A DNA stretch of 64,000 nucleotides from Bacteroidaceae bacterium (GCA_016286165.1 JAEESE010000002.1:62001-126000); one strand, 5' to 3'. Positions 28,307 through 38,721 are shown, numbered from the stretch's first letter. The notes: generated by a model not told the origin, from the sequence alone. Program-made: numbers and translations.

Positions 28307-30337
28307 TTACCAGATTGTGGCGCGCTCTTCCTTGGGTACGAACATGGGATCTTGCTCGGTAATTCCGAAGGCCTCGTACCAAGCGTCGATATGCGGGAGA
28401 GCTCCGTTCACACGCCAGCGTCCGAGAGAATGGGGATCTGACTTAGTACGCTTACGTATCTCCTCGTCGCGGATGTTAGCAGCCCAAACACCGGCATAGG
28501 CAAGGAAGAAACGCTGTTCGGGCGTGAAGCCGTCCTTGTCAGCAAGAGGAGCGTCCTTGGTTGCGTTCTTGAAGGCCTGGTAGGAAACCATAAGTCCTCC
28601 GTGATCGGCCATATTCTCGCCAAGGGTTAGCTGTCCGTTGCCGCAAAGGCCGGGCAGGACTTCAATATTATTAAAGAAGTCGCGCATGACATAAGTGCGC
28701 TCCTCGAAATTCTTACGGTCTTCCTCGGTCCACCACTGGCGAAGGTTGCCGTCCTTGTCGAACTTAGAGCCCTGATCGTCGAAGCCGTGGGTCATCTCAT
28801 GGCCAATTACAACACCGATGGCACCGTAGTTGAAAGCGTCGTCGGCCTGCATATCGAAGAAAGGCGGCTGCAGGATTCCAGCCGGGAAGCAGATTTCGTT
28901 GGTGGTAGGATTGTAGTAAGCGTTAACAGTCTGCGGGGTCATGTACCATACGGTATTGTCAACAGGCTTATTAAGCTTGCGCTCAATCTCGTCGTGAGTC
29001 TGCCAAACAGCAGCGTTCTTCACATTCTCCCAATAATTGCGGCCAATCTCAAGTGTGCTGTAGTCCTTCCATTTGTCAGGATAGCCCACCTTAACGATGA
29101 AGGCATTGAGTTTGTCGTGAGCCACAGCCTTGGTGCTATCGCTCATCCATTCCTGTGCGTCAATGCGTTCGCCAAGAGCCACCTGCAGGTTCTTAACCAA
29201 TTGAACCATACGTTCTTTGGCTTCAGCAGGGAAATACTTCTCAACATACAGCTGACCTACAGCCTCGCCGAGTGCACCTTCGGTAGCGGCCACAGCGCGC
29301 TTCCAGCGCGGACGGTCCTCTTCGCGACCGCTCATTACCTTGCCATAGAAATTGAATGAAGCGGCACGCATCTCATCGTCCAGACAGCCGGCAGCCGTGT
29401 CAATAAGGCGCCAGCGGGTGTAGTCCTTGAGCACGTCGAGCGGTGTCTCTGCCCATATCTTCTCCACCTCATGAATCACTTCGGGCTGACCTACGCTTAC
29501 CTCACGAATGTCTTTTGCTCCTTGTACATTGAAGTAGTACTTCCAGTCGATACCAGGGAAGTCGGTGAGGAGCTGGTCGAAAGTCATCTTGTTGTAGTTC
29601 TTCTCGTCGTCGCGAAGTTCAGTGCGCGAACGGGATATCTTAGCCAAACGGGTCTCAAGAGCGAGCACGCCGTCGACACGGGCCTTAGTCTCGTCGCCCT
29701 CAGCCACCTTACAACGCTGGAAGAGGTCGGACATGTACTTCTTATAAGCCTCGCGAATAGTTGTTGTTGCTGAGTCGTTGTCGAGGTAATACTCTTTCTG
29801 TCCCATAACCAGACCACTCTGCATGATTTGCACGAGATTGTTCTTGCTGTCCTTGATGTCGGCATCTATGAAACAGCCGAAGAAACCTCCAATGCCTGAA
29901 ACATTGAACGATGAAGCCAAGCGGAACAGTTCGTCCTTGTCGGCCACCTGATCGATGCGCTGCAGATCCTTGCGGATAGGTTCAATGCCTTGCTTGTTCA
30001 GGGAAACGCTGTCCATGACGCTGTTGTACATCTGAGCAATCTTGTCGGCTATGCTTCCAGGTGCATTCTTCTTTGCTGCCACGCCCTCGATGAGTTCGCG
30101 CAGTTGGGTATTATTATTCTCGGCCAGTTGGTCGAAGCTGCCGAAGCGGGAATACTCGGCAGTGAGAGGGTTTGCCTTCATCCATCCGCCGCAGGCAAAC
30201 TGGTAAAAGTCTGTGCCAGGAGCAGCTGTAGTGTCGAGATTGTTGAGGTCGATGCCCGTGGTAAGGGCACCTTGCTGTCCTGTGCAGGACGCGAGAATGG
30301 CAAGTGCCATGATTGAAAGTGATTGTTTAAGTTTCAT
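28307..30337 (-). CDS. M13 family zinc metallopeptidase (neprilysin/PepO-like), lipoprotein
   Basis: The 676-residue protein carries a lipoprotein signal (SIMALAILASC), the zinc-binding HEMTH motif near residue 512 (VIGHEMTHGFDDQG), and the downstream ENMADHGG motif supplying the third ligand. The length is standard for bacterial M13 peptidases, which cleave small peptides. The lipid anchor places it in the periplasm or on the outer membrane. A start two codons upstream (30343) is equally possible. It follows the ABC-F gene by about 37 bp and may be co-transcribed with it. Confidence 0.94.
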   Translation of the reverse strand: MKLKQSLSIMALAILASCTGQQGALTTGIDLNNLDTTAAPGTDFYQFACGGWMKANPLTAEYSRFGSFDQLAENNNTQLRELIEGVAAKKNAPGSIADKIAQMYNSVMDSVSLNKQGIEPIRKDLQRIDQVADKDELFRLASSFNVSGIGGFFGCFIDADIKDSKNNLVQIMQSGLVMGQKEYYLDNDSATTTIREAYKKYMSDLFQRCKVAEGDETKARVDGVLALETRLAKISRSRTELRDDEKNYNKMTFDQLLTDFPGIDWKYYFNVQGAKDIREVSVGQPEVIHEVEKIWAETPLDVLKDYTRWRLIDTAAGCLDDEMRAASFNFYGKVMSGREEDRPRWKRAVAATEGALGEAVGQLYVEKYFPAEAKERMVQLVKNLQVALGERIDAQEWMSDSTKAVAHDKLNAFIVKVGYPDKWKDYSTLEIGRNYWENVKNAAVWQTHDEIERKLNKPVDNTVWYMTPQTVNAYYNPTTNEICFPAGILQPPFFDMQADDAFNYGAIGVVIGHEMTHGFDDQGSKFDKDGNLRQWWTEEDRKNFEERTYVMRDFFNNIEVLPGLCGNGQLTLGENMADHGGLMVSYQAFKNATKDAPLADKDGFTPEQRFFLAYAGVWAANIRDEEIRKRTKSDPHSLGRWRVNGALPHIDAWYEAFGITEQDPMFVPKEERATIW

Positions 30338-30374
30338 AATCAATTGGATTTTATAGATTTGTCATTATTATTAA

Positions 30375-32381
30375 TCATAGTTCCGCAAGAGCTTCGGACG
30401 CCTCAAGCCAGCGGCTCTCTACGTCATCAATTTGCTGACGTAGGCGAGCATGGCGTTCGTAGAGGCTTGTGTCAGCGGCACCTTCAGGGGTCGACATCTT
30501 GGCTTCCAGCAGATGTAGAGCGGCCTCGAGTTCGCTCATCTCCTGCTCAGCCTCGGCCACAGCCTTTTCCAACTTGCGTCGCTCGCGGGCCAGAGCTTTC
30601 TGTTCGGCGTAAGAAGCAGCACCGCCTGTGGCACCTTCACCTGCCCCTCCCTTGCCTGAAGTGGAGTCCGGACTTGGCTTGCTTACGCCTGCAACCATCT
30701 TTCCATCCCGTACTGAAGCGAGGCTGGGAACTGTTCCATTGCTCCCCGAAGAGAGAAGTCTGGCTTTGTGCTCGCTCTCAATCCAATCGTATATACCTCC
30801 AAGATGCTCGCGTACACGCCCGCCTGCAAAGCTATAGACCTTGGACACAAGGCCGTCGAGGAACTGACGGTCGTGCGAAACGAGGATGACGGTACCGTCG
30901 AAGGCTGCTATTGCCTCTTTCAGCACGTCCTTCGAACGCATATCAAGATGATTGGTAGGTTCATCGAGGATGAGGAAATTGACGGGCTCGAGCAAGAGCT
31001 TAATCATTGCCAGACGCGAACGCTCGCCGCCGGAAAGCACTTTCACCTTCTTATCGGACTCCTCGCCGCCGAACATAAAGGCTCCGAGAATATCACGGAT
31101 GCGGGTGCGGATATCGCCACGGGCCACGCGGTCGATGGTGTCGAAAACCGTTATCTCCGGGTCAAGCAACTGCGCCTGATTCTGCGCAAAATAGCCTATC
31201 TGCGCATTGTGGCCTATACGCAGCGAGCCCTCGAAAGGTATCTCGCCGAGTATACAGCGCACCAGAGTCGACTTTCCTTCGCCGTTTCGCCCAACAAACG
31301 CCACTTTCTCGCCGCGACGGATGGTGAGGTTGACGTTTGAGATGACATAATGAGGATCAGCGGAGGGTGAGTAGCTCTTTGCCAAATCCTCTACGATGAG
31401 CGGAAAATCGCCGCTGCGCTGACAGGGCGGGAACTTGAGATGCAAGGCCGAGTTGTCCACCTCGTCCACTTCAATTGGCACTATGCGGTTGAGTTGCTTA
31501 ATACGCTCCTGCACCTGCACCGCCTTGGTGGGCTTATATCGGAAACGCTCGATGAAATCGCGCAAATCTGCGATTTCCTTCTGTTGGTTCTCGTAGGCCC
31601 TTAGTTGTTGCTCACGCCGCTCGGCTCGCAGCCGCACATACTCGTCGTATTTTACCTTATAGTCCCAAATGCGGCCACACGAGATTTCGAGTGTGCGGTT
31701 GGTTACATTATTTATAAATGCCCGGTCGTGGCTCACGAGGATGACTGCACCCGGTCGCTGAAGCAGATACTGTTCGAGCCATTGTATGCTCTCGATGTCG
31801 AGATGGTTGGTAGGCTCGTCGAGCAATAGCACGTCAGGCTGTCGAAGCAGCAGTTTGGCCAGTTCGATACGCATACGCCAACCGCCCGAAAGTTCACGCG
31901 TGGGACGGTCGAAGTCGCTTCGCTCAAAGCCTAGGCCGGTTAGCGTGCGTTCCACTTCGGCGCGGAAGTTAAGACCTCCCATCATGCGGAAACGCTCCTC
32001 GGCATGCGTATAGCGTTCGACAAGCGCCATGTATGCCTCGCTTTCGTAGTCGGTACGCTCGGCCATCTCGGCCTGCATGCTCTCAATATCCGCCTGCAAC
32101 TCGTGTATGTGTTCGAAGGCAAGTAAGGCCTCGTCCACAACGGTGCGCTCACTGGCTAGCTCCATCACCTGTGGCAGGTAGCCCACGGTGGTGTCGCGCG
32201 GCGAACTGACAGTGCCGCCAGTAGGGCTCTGCTGACCGGCTATAATCTTCAACAGGGTTGATTTCCCTGCTCCATTCTTACCAGTTAGTGCAATACGGTC
32301 GCGGTCGTTCACCACGAAACTAACGTCTGTGAACAACGGCTTGGCACTGAACTCCACGGAGAGATGTTCAACTGAAATCAT
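30375..32381 (-). CDS. ABC-F family ATPase (ribosome-associated type)
   Basis: The 668-residue soluble protein has two ABC domains (Walker A GKNGAGKST and GRNGEGKST; signatures LSGGWRMR and LSGGERSR; Walker B-extended DEPTNHLD twice) and no membrane segments. ABC-F proteins act on the ribosome in translation or antibiotic protection. The tail after about residue 540 is a charged coiled coil, as in Uup/YheS-type members. A -7 box lies 25 bp upstream. Confidence 0.93.
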   Translation of the reverse strand: MISVEHLSVEFSAKPLFTDVSFVVNDRDRIALTGKNGAGKSTLLKIIAGQQSPTGGTVSSPRDTTVGYLPQVMELASERTVVDEALLAFEHIHELQADIESMQAEMAERTDYESEAYMALVERYTHAEERFRMMGGLNFRAEVERTLTGLGFERSDFDRPTRELSGGWRMRIELAKLLLRQPDVLLLDEPTNHLDIESIQWLEQYLLQRPGAVILVSHDRAFINNVTNRTLEISCGRIWDYKVKYDEYVRLRAERREQQLRAYENQQKEIADLRDFIERFRYKPTKAVQVQERIKQLNRIVPIEVDEVDNSALHLKFPPCQRSGDFPLIVEDLAKSYSPSADPHYVISNVNLTIRRGEKVAFVGRNGEGKSTLVRCILGEIPFEGSLRIGHNAQIGYFAQNQAQLLDPEITVFDTIDRVARGDIRTRIRDILGAFMFGGEESDKKVKVLSGGERSRLAMIKLLLEPVNFLILDEPTNHLDMRSKDVLKEAIAAFDGTVILVSHDRQFLDGLVSKVYSFAGGRVREHLGGIYDWIESEHKARLLSSGSNGTVPSLASVRDGKMVAGVSKPSPDSTSGKGGAGEGATGGAASYAEQKALARERRKLEKAVAEAEQEMSELEAALHLLEAKMSTPEGAADTSLYERHARLRQQIDDVESRWLEASEALAEL

Positions 32382-32405
32382 CTATCATCTTTGCTTTTTC
32401 GGGTG

Positions 32406-32413
32406 CAAAGATA
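32406..32413 (-). promoter_or_regulatory. -7 promoter box for the ABC-F gene
   Basis: The minus strand reads TATCTTTG, matching TAnnTTTG, 25 bp upstream of the start. Confidence 0.65.
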
Positions 32414-32473
32414 GGCCTTCGCGCGCACATACGCAAATAAACTAATGTGAAAACCGAAAAAATGAATGAAAAT

Positions 32474-32573
32474 ACGTCCAGACGTGCAAGCTTATATGTC
32501 CGTATGTATTGGCACTTACGACCGTATGTGTTGGCTCTTATGTCCGTATGTGCAAGGACTTATGGCAGGAAGT
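32474..32573. repeat. 22-bp phased palindrome array 3 (5 cores)
   Basis: Cores are centred at 32479.5, 32501.5, 32523.5, 32545.5 and 32567.5, a constant 22 bp: ACGTCCAGACGT, ATGTCCGTATGT, ACGACCGTATGT, ATGTCCGTATGT and the weak ATGGCAGGAAGT. This core family is not seen in the other arrays. The array starts 61 bp upstream of the ABC-F -7 box. Confidence 0.8.
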
Positions 32574-32604
32574 GTCAGGAATAAGGTGAAATCGCATTGG
32601 CAGT

Positions 32605-33360
32605 TCAGATAAATGCCGTGCGCGCTTTCTGCAAGAGGTCGGATGCAAAGATGAAATCTGTTAGGGCTTTGTTATCAGAATTAGCCACCTGTGTCTTATC
32701 GCCAATCCACTCGCGATGGCCTTCCTTGATGAATATGATGCTGTCGCCAATGCCCATAACGGAGTTCATGTCGTGGGTGTTCATGATGGTTGTCATGTTG
32801 TACTCAACAGTGATGTCATGGATGAGAGCATCAATGACAAGGCTTGTCTTAGGGTCCAGACCGCTATTCGGCTCATCGCAAAAAAGATACTTCGGATTGA
32901 GGGCTATGGCACGAGCTATGGCCACGCGTTTTTGCATACCGCCCGAAAGTTCGCCAGGATACTTGGCTTCGGCATCGCCAAGGTTAACACGATCGAGGCA
33001 CTGGCGGGCACGTTCCTTGCGTTCTCGTAGCGTCATAGTGGAGAACATATCAAGAGGAAACATCACGTTCTCCAACACCGACATGGAATCGAACAGGGCA
33101 GCAGATTGGAATATCATACCCATCTCTCGACGCAAAGCAGTACGTTCATGTTTGTTCATACGCACAAAATCGCGCCCATCGTAAAGAATTTGACCTTTTG
33201 TGGGCTCAAGCAACCCCACGATGCACTTCATAAGCACCGTCTTTCCAGAGCCCGACTGACCAATAATCAGATTAGTCTGTCCTTCGGTGAATTGGGCATT
33301 TATATCGTGAAGAACGTCCCTGTCCTCAAACGATTTATATAATGAACAAACTTCTATCAT
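32605..33360 (-). CDS. MlaF-like ABC transporter ATP-binding protein
   Basis: This is the ATPase of an MlaE-type lipid transporter, acting at the cytoplasmic face of the inner membrane. Walker A is GQSGSGKT, the signature is LSGGMQKR and Walker B is FCDEPNSGLDP; the last two are characteristic of the MlaF/MCE branch. The ATG at 33360 overlaps the permease stop by 4 bp (ATGA), so the pair is translationally coupled. A longer reading from 33411 adds 17 residues of poor fit. No MlaD/MCE protein gene follows. Confidence 0.92.
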   Translation of the reverse strand: MIEVCSLYKSFEDRDVLHDINAQFTEGQTNLIIGQSGSGKTVLMKCIVGLLEPTKGQILYDGRDFVRMNKHERTALRREMGMIFQSAALFDSMSVLENVMFPLDMFSTMTLRERKERARQCLDRVNLGDAEAKYPGELSGGMQKRVAIARAIALNPKYLFCDEPNSGLDPKTSLVIDALIHDITVEYNMTTIMNTHDMNSVMGIGDSIIFIKEGHREWIGDKTQVANSDNKALTDFIFASDLLQKARTAFI

Positions 33361-34103
33361 GAGAGAATCTGAGTAAGGAAGATATCTGCGAAAAGTATCA
33401 ACATAGAACAATGAACAACGCTATCAGTTGAAGCCTTGCCCACCTCCACCGAACCGCCTTCGACGGTGTAGCCGTAGAATGCCGAAACGGAGGCTATGAT
33501 AAAGGCAAAGAAGAAGCTCTTAATGATACTCATCCATACAAACCACTGGTTGAATGAGTGTTGCAAGCCATAGGTGAGATCGTCGGGCGTGAGGATACCT
33601 GCGAAACTGATGGCATAGGCGCCTGCGAAACCGGCAACCATGGAGAATGTGACAAGCACAGGAATCATGGTCAGCATGGCCATTATCTTAGGCAAAATGA
33701 GGAACGAAGCAGAGTTTACACCCATAATGTCAAGGGCGTCAATCTGCTGGGTGACGCGCATGGTGCCTATCTCGGAAGCTATATTGGATCCTACCTTGCC
33801 TGCCAAAATGAGGCACATAATAGACGACGAGAACTCGAGCAACAGGATCTCGCGAGTGGTATAGCCAGTGGTGAAACGAGGCATCCACGGGCTTTGTATG
33901 TTCACCTTCATCTGAATGCAGATTACAGCGCCTATGAAAAACGAGATCATAAGCACAATGCCGATAGAGTCGACGCCGAGTTTCTGCATTTCTTTGACGT
34001 ACTGTTTCCAGAACATGCGCAGTCGTTCTGGGCGAGAGAACACCTTGCCCATGAGCTGCAGATAGCGGCCAAAGGTGATAATGGGTTGAAGAATTGCGGA
34101 CAT
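33357..34103 (-). CDS. MlaE-family ABC transporter permease
   Basis: The 248-residue permease has the MlaE/DUF140 features: 'DSIGIVLMISFFIGAVICIQ', the conserved 'AGKVGSNIASEIGTMRVTQQIDAL' region and about five membrane segments. Such permeases move phospholipids between the membranes together with an MCE protein. The MCE partner is not in this window on either side. The upstream gap holds a -7 box (34225) and two small palindromes (CGAAGCTTCG at 34152-34161, and GAGGT/ACCTC at 34168-34183). Confidence 0.93.
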   Translation of the reverse strand: MSAILQPIITFGRYLQLMGKVFSRPERLRMFWKQYVKEMQKLGVDSIGIVLMISFFIGAVICIQMKVNIQSPWMPRFTTGYTTREILLLEFSSSIMCLILAGKVGSNIASEIGTMRVTQQIDALDIMGVNSASFLILPKIMAMLTMIPVLVTFSMVAGFAGAYAISFAGILTPDDLTYGLQHSFNQWFVWMSIIKSFFFAFIIASVSAFYGYTVEGGSVEVGKASTDSVVHCSMLILFADIFLTQILS

Positions 34104-34224
34104 ATTATTGAATTTTCTGCAATTGTGAACTATATTACTTATGGATAGAACCGAAGCTTCGATTTATGAGGTGACAAGACCTCAAATTCAGCCTATAATC
34201 CCTAATCCATTCTGTATTTGGCGA

Positions 34225-34232
34225 CAAAATTA
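34225..34232 (-). promoter_or_regulatory. -7 promoter box for mlaE-mlaF
   Basis: The minus strand reads TAATTTTG, matching TAnnTTTG, about 120 bp upstream of the permease start. Confidence 0.5.
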
Positions 34233-34307
34233 GTCAAAAAAGACTAAAAGAGCATTGTCGAAGTGCAGTTTTTTCGAGAAAAGCAGTATTATTCTACAAA
34301 TATTGTG

Positions 34308-34315
34308 TACTTTTG
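34308..34315 (+). promoter_or_regulatory. -7 promoter box for lptB-tig-clpP-clpX
   Basis: TACTTTTG matches TAnnTTTG and lies 18 bp before the ATG at 34334. This argues against a TTG start at 34313 inside the promoter and leaves a very short leader. Confidence 0.65.
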
Positions 34316-34333
34316 CGCACTCTTAGCGAGCCT

Positions 34334-35326
34334 ATGACAGAAATACAGGATAAAATACATCATGATGAAGCCATCGTCGCAGACCCTTCATCACCTAAAT
34401 ATCTGGCACCACACCAGACTGAGCCCCTGCGCCTATGCGCCGAACATCTGAAAAAGATCTACGGCAAGCGCACCGTGGCCGACGACGTAAACTTTCACGT
34501 CGACCAGGGAGAAATAGTGGGACTGTTGGGACCGAACGGCGCAGGTAAGACTACTTCGTTCTATATGACCACCGGTCTGGTGATGCCCAACGAGGGCCGC
34601 GTGTTCATAGGCGAAGAAGAGGTTACAAATCTGCCGGTGTACAAACGCGCCAAGAAAGGCATTGGATATCTGGCGCAGGAAGCCAGCGTGTTCCGTAAGA
34701 TGAGTGTTGAGGACAACATTATGAGCGTGTTGGAGTTGCGTAAAGACTGCACAGAAGAGTATAAGCACGAGAAACTGGAAACGCTCATCCGCGAATTCCG
34801 CCTGCAACATGTTCGCAAGAACCTTGGCGACCGCCTCTCCGGCGGCGAGCGACGCCGTACGGAGATTGCCCGCTGCCTTGCCATCGACCCCAAGTTCGTA
34901 ATGCTCGATGAGCCTTTCGCCGGCGTAGACCCCATCGCTGTAGAGGACATCCAACTTATCGTGTGGAAGCTGAAGCGCATGAACATTGGTGTGCTCATTA
35001 CCGACCATAATGTTGAGGAAACGCTTTGCATCACCGACCGAGCTTATATGCTATTTGAAGGTCGAATTCTTTTCAAGGGACGTCCCGAAGAACTTGCAGA
35101 GAATCCCATCGTCCGCACCCGTTACCTAACCAATAGCTTCGTGCTGCGCCCCAAAGACTTCGAGGCCATGGAGCGCGAGCGTCTCGAGGAAGATGAACGC
35201 GAAGCAGCAAAAGAGGCTGCAAAGGCCGAAGCCATCGCAACGGATACTACCAACGTGGAAGCCGAAACGCCCAGCACCGAGCAAGAAACTGACAATGAAT
35301 CAAATACAATAACAACAGAATCATGA
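34334..35326 (+). CDS. lptB: LPS export ABC transporter ATP-binding protein LptB
   Basis: LptB powers lipopolysaccharide extraction from the inner membrane by LptFG. Walker A is GPNGAGKTT, the signature LSGGERRR, Walker [13 protein letters not shown], and the switch histidine is in ITDHNV. The 330-residue protein is longer than the usual ~240-260 residues: about 35 extra residues at the N-terminus and an acidic, low-complexity C-terminal tail of about 60 residues rich in E, A and T. The tail runs directly into tig, whose ATG overlaps the lptB stop (ATGA). Confidence 0.95.
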   Translation: MTEIQDKIHHDEAIVADPSSPKYLAPHQTEPLRLCAEHLKKIYGKRTVADDVNFHVDQGEIVGLLGPNGAGKTTSFYMTTGLVMPNEGRVFIGEEEVTNLPVYKRAKKGIGYLAQEASVFRKMSVEDNIMSVLELRKDCTEEYKHEKLETLIREFRLQHVRKNLGDRLSGGERRRTEIARCLAIDPKFVMLDEPFAGVDPIAVEDIQLIVWKLKRMNIGVLITDHNVEETLCITDRAYMLFEGRILFKGRPEELAENPIVRTRYLTNSFVLRPKDFEAMERERLEEDEREAAKEAAKAEAIATDTTNVEAETPSTEQETDNESNTITTES

Positions 35327-36678
35327 ACATTCAATTCAACAAAACATCCGACGTGGCCGCCGAGCTGACCATCAGCATGGAAAAGGCCGACTATCAGGAG
35401 CGCGTAGAGAAAGCGCTCAAAGAGTATCGTAAGAAAGCAGCACTGCCCGGCTTCCGCCCCGGACAAGTACCTACGAGCCTGCTGCGCAAGCGTTTCGGCG
35501 GTGAAATCACAGCTGAAGAAGTACAGAAGTTGCTCTCGGAAAAGCTTTATGGTTACTTGCGCGAAGAAAAGGTAGACATGCTGGGTGAGCCCCTCGCCAG
35601 CGAGAAACAGCAGCCCATCGATTTCGAGGCTGAACAGCTCGATTTCATCTTTGATATCGCCCTGGCTCCGCAGTTCGATGCCAAGCTGACAGCTAAGGAC
35701 AAGGTTCCCTTCTACACCATTGACGTCACCGACGAGATGGTCGATGGTCAGGTAAAGGCTTATGCACAGCGTGGCGGCCACTATGAGAAGGTGGACAGCT
35801 ACCAGGAAGGCGACATGGTGAAAGGTCACATCGCCGAGCTCGACGAGGCCGGCAACATTCTCGAAGGTGGTATTCAGAAGGAAGACGCAGTAATGCTGCC
35901 CTCATATTTCAAGAACGATGACCAGAAGCGTAAGTTCGAAGGATTGCAGGTGAACACCGTTGTGACCATCAACCCTGCCGAAGCTTACGAGAACAGCGCC
36001 ATAGAGCTATCCTCACTCCTCGGCATCACTAAGGAAGAGGCAGAGAACGTGCGCGCCAACTTCAGCTATCAGGTCAACGAAATTACTCGATATGTACCCG
36101 CCGAACTCACACAGGATTTCTTCGACCAAGTGTTTGGTGAAGGTAATGTCAAGAGCGAAGATGAGTTCCGTGCCCGCGTGAAGGCCCAGATGCAAGAGCA
36201 GTTTAGCCGCGACAGTGAGTTCCGTTTCCTCATCGACGTGCGTGAATACCTCGAGAAGCGTATCGGCGAGCTCCAGTGGCCCGAGGCTCTGCTCAAGCGC
36301 ATCATGCGTGCCAACAATCCTGACAAAGACGAGAAATATGTCGAGGACAACTACGAAGGCAGCATCAAGGAACTGGAATGGCACCTCATCAAGGAGCAGT
36401 TGGCCGACCAGACCGGCATCAAGGTGGAACAGGACGATGTACTCGAGAGCGCCAAGGAGCAGACACGTGCTCAGTTCGCCCAGTATGGCATGGCCAATGT
36501 GCCCGAAGAGGTAATCACCAACTACGCCAACGAGCAACTTAAGAAGCGCGACCAACTCGACAACCTCGTAGCTCGCACCGTTGAGCGCAAGCTCGGCGTA
36601 GCCCTCAAGGACGTTGTGAAGCTGCAGGAAAAGACCGTAAGCATCGAGGACTTCAACAAACTATTTGAGAAAAAATAA
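35323..36678 (+). CDS. tig: Trigger factor
   Basis: This ribosome-associated chaperone binds nascent chains. The 451-residue product has the N-terminal ribosome-binding domain with a GFRxGxxP-type signature (PGFRPGQVP, residues 43-51), a central domain in the PPIase position that lacks a clear FKBP active-site signature, and the helical C-terminal domain. The start overlaps the lptB stop by 4 bp, and clpP starts 4 bp after its stop, giving the familiar tig-clpP-clpX order. Confidence 0.96.
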   Translation: MNIQFNKTSDVAAELTISMEKADYQERVEKALKEYRKKAALPGFRPGQVPTSLLRKRFGGEITAEEVQKLLSEKLYGYLREEKVDMLGEPLASEKQQPIDFEAEQLDFIFDIALAPQFDAKLTAKDKVPFYTIDVTDEMVDGQVKAYAQRGGHYEKVDSYQEGDMVKGHIAELDEAGNILEGGIQKEDAVMLPSYFKNDDQKRKFEGLQVNTVVTINPAEAYENSAIELSSLLGITKEEAENVRANFSYQVNEITRYVPAELTQDFFDQVFGEGNVKSEDEFRARVKAQMQEQFSRDSEFRFLIDVREYLEKRIGELQWPEALLKRIMRANNPDKDEKYVEDNYEGSIKELEWHLIKEQLADQTGIKVEQDDVLESAKEQTRAQFAQYGMANVPEEVITNYANEQLKKRDQLDNLVARTVERKLGVALKDVVKLQEKTVSIEDFNKLFEKK

Positions 36679-36682
36679 AGAT

Positions 36683-37351
36683 ATGCACAAAGATTTCCGT
36701 AAGTTCGCCACAGGTCACCTCGGCCTCAACGGACAGGTTCTGGACGACTATGTAAGCCTCCAGAATCAATACCTTAACCCTTACATCCTTGAGGAACGCC
36801 AACTGAACGTCACGCAGATGGACGTCTTCTCGCGCCTGATGATGGACCGCATCATCTTCCTCGGCACGCAGATTGACGACTACACCGCCAATACGCTGCA
36901 GGCCCAGCTTCTCTACCTCGACAGTGCTGATCCAGGCAAAGACATAAGTATCTACCTCAACTCACCGGGCGGAAGCGTATCAGCAGGCCTCGGCATCTAC
37001 GACACAATGCAGTTCGTGACTTCCGACGTAGCAACCATCTGCACCGGTATGGCAGCTTCAATGGCAGCTGTATTGCTCGTAGCAGGCAAGGAAGGCAAGC
37101 GTTCGGCACTGCCGCATAGCCGTGTGATGATTCATCAACCCCTGGGCGGCGTTCAAGGCCAGGCCAGCGACATCGAGATTGAAGCCCGTGAGATACAGAA
37201 GCTCAAGAAAGAGCTCTATCAGATTATCGCCGACCATAGTCACACGCCTTACGATAAGGTGTGGGCCGATAGCGACCGCAACTACTGGATGACTGCCGAA
37301 GAGGCACGCGAATATGGTATGATAGACCAGGTGCTCACGCGCAAGGCCTAA
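36683..37351 (+). CDS. clpP: ATP-dependent Clp protease proteolytic subunit
   Basis: ClpP is the peptidase chamber of ClpXP. In the 222-residue protein the catalytic serine is S126 ([11 protein letters not shown]) and the histidine is H151 ([10 protein letters not shown]). The region '[19 protein letters not shown]' is typical. The start at 36683 is preferred over an in-frame codon at 36665 that would overlap tig. clpX follows after 23 bp. Confidence 0.97.
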   Translation: MHKDFRKFATGHLGLNGQVLDDYVSLQNQYLNPYILEERQLNVTQMDVFSRLMMDRIIFLGTQIDDYTANTLQAQLLYLDSADPGKDISIYLNSPGGSVSAGLGIYDTMQFVTSDVATICTGMAASMAAVLLVAGKEGKRSALPHSRVMIHQPLGGVQGQASDIEIEAREIQKLKKELYQIIADHSHTPYDKVWADSDRNYWMTAEEAREYGMIDQVLTRKA

Positions 37352-37374
37352 ATACACATTATTATATTTTAATA

Positions 37375-38625
37375 ATGGCAAAGAAGAACGAAATGGAGCA
37401 CTGCTCGTTCTGTGGACGCAGTTCGAGGGAGGTGAGCCTGCTCATCAACGGGCTCCATGGATGCATCTGCAACGAATGTGCCGAGCAGGCATACCAGATA
37501 GTCAAGGAGCAGATGCAGAATAGCGCCACGGCTAGCAAGCGAAAGGGAAGCTCGGCCAAAGATTTCGATTGGAGTCGCCTGCCCAAACCCACGCAGATAA
37601 AAGCGCACCTCGACGAGTACGTCATAGGGCAGGATGATGCTAAGCGATACCTTAGCGTTGCCGTCTACAATCATTACAAACGACTTGGTCAAAGTGTCGA
37701 CGACGATGGTGTAGAGATAGAGAAGAGCAACGTCATCATGGTAGGCCCCACTGGTACGGGCAAGACGCTGATGGCACGCACCATAGCCAAGATGCTCGAC
37801 GTGCCGTTTACAATCGTTGACGCCACAGTATTTACCGAGGCAGGTTACGTGGGAGAGGATGTGGAAAGCATCCTCACCCGCCTGCTGCAGGTTGCCGACT
37901 ACAACCTGGAAGCCGCACAGCGCGGTATCGTCTTCGTGGATGAGATTGACAAGATAGCACGCAAGTCCGACAATCCAAGCATCACACGCGACGTTTCGGG
38001 TGAAGGTGTGCAGCAAGGCCTGCTGAAGATGCTCGAGGGCACGATGGTCAATGTGCCGCCCAAAGGCGGGCGCAAGCACCCCGAACAGGATTTCATACAT
38101 GTGGACACCCGCAATATCCTCTTTATCTGCGGCGGAGCCTTCGATGGTATAGAGCGCAAGATAGCACAACGACTGAACACTCATGTCGTAGGCTACAACT
38201 CGGTGGAGAACGTGCGACGTATCGACCGCAACGACCTAATGAAGTACATAACGCCCCAGGATCTCAAGAGTTTCGGACTAATACCTGAAATCATAGGCCG
38301 ACTGCCTGTGCTCACATACCTCAATCAACTCGACCGCCAAGCCCTGCGCGCTATCCTCACCGAGCCCAAGAACTCCATCATACGACAACAGCAAAAGTTG
38401 TTTGCCATGGACAATATCAAGGTGACCTTCGATGACGATGCACTCGAGTACATGGTAGACAAGGCCGTTGAGTATAAACTTGGAGCCCGAGGGCTGCGAA
38501 GCATAGTGGAAGCCGTGATGATGTCGCCACAGTTTGAGCTCCCCTCATCAGGCAAGAAAGAGTACAGAGTGACGCTTGAATACACTCGTGCACAGGTTGA
38601 AAAAGCTAATTTAGCGCTCCAATAA
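37375..38625 (+). CDS. clpX: ATP-dependent Clp protease ATP-binding subunit ClpX
   Basis: ClpX is the AAA+ unfoldase that feeds ClpP. The 416-residue protein has the N-terminal zinc-binding domain (CSFCGRS and CNEC), Walker A GPTGTGKT, Walker B FVDEIDK and the ClpP-binding IGF-type loop region near '[10 protein letters not shown]'. It is the last gene of the lptB-tig-clpP-clpX unit; a separate -7 box precedes recQ. Confidence 0.97.
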   Translation: MAKKNEMEHCSFCGRSSREVSLLINGLHGCICNECAEQAYQIVKEQMQNSATASKRKGSSAKDFDWSRLPKPTQIKAHLDEYVIGQDDAKRYLSVAVYNHYKRLGQSVDDDGVEIEKSNVIMVGPTGTGKTLMARTIAKMLDVPFTIVDATVFTEAGYVGEDVESILTRLLQVADYNLEAAQRGIVFVDEIDKIARKSDNPSITRDVSGEGVQQGLLKMLEGTMVNVPPKGGRKHPEQDFIHVDTRNILFICGGAFDGIERKIAQRLNTHVVGYNSVENVRRIDRNDLMKYITPQDLKSFGLIPEIIGRLPVLTYLNQLDRQALRAILTEPKNSIIRQQQKLFAMDNIKVTFDDDALEYMVDKAVEYKLGARGLRSIVEAVMMSPQFELPSSGKKEYRVTLEYTRAQVEKANLALQ

Positions 38626-38690
38626 ACCTCTGAGGATATTTTTTTAGAAAAAAAGTGAGGAAAAAGTTGGATAATTGGCAATTTTGTTTA

Positions 38691-38698
38691 TAACTTTG
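38691..38698 (+). promoter_or_regulatory. Promoter of recQ
   Basis: TAACTTTG matches the -7 consensus. A TTGG at 38667-38670 lies 20 bp upstream, in the place of the -33 element. The box is 23 bp before the recQ ATG. Confidence 0.65.
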
Positions 38699-38721
38699 TA
38701 ACCAGATTGTCAAGCCGACTT

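Noticed and set aside
34152-34183. Another phased array in the mlaE-lptB gap
   Set aside because: Two inverted repeats are present (CGAAGCTTCG and GAGGT/ACCTC), but they are 19 bp apart and of different size, so they do not fit the 22-bp pattern.
34313-34333. Upstream TTG start for lptB
   Set aside because: It lies inside a perfect -7 promoter box, so it would not be transcribed.
35122-35829. 235-codon open frame on the minus strand
   Set aside because: Antisense to the lptB-tig junction; no domain and a poor N-terminus.
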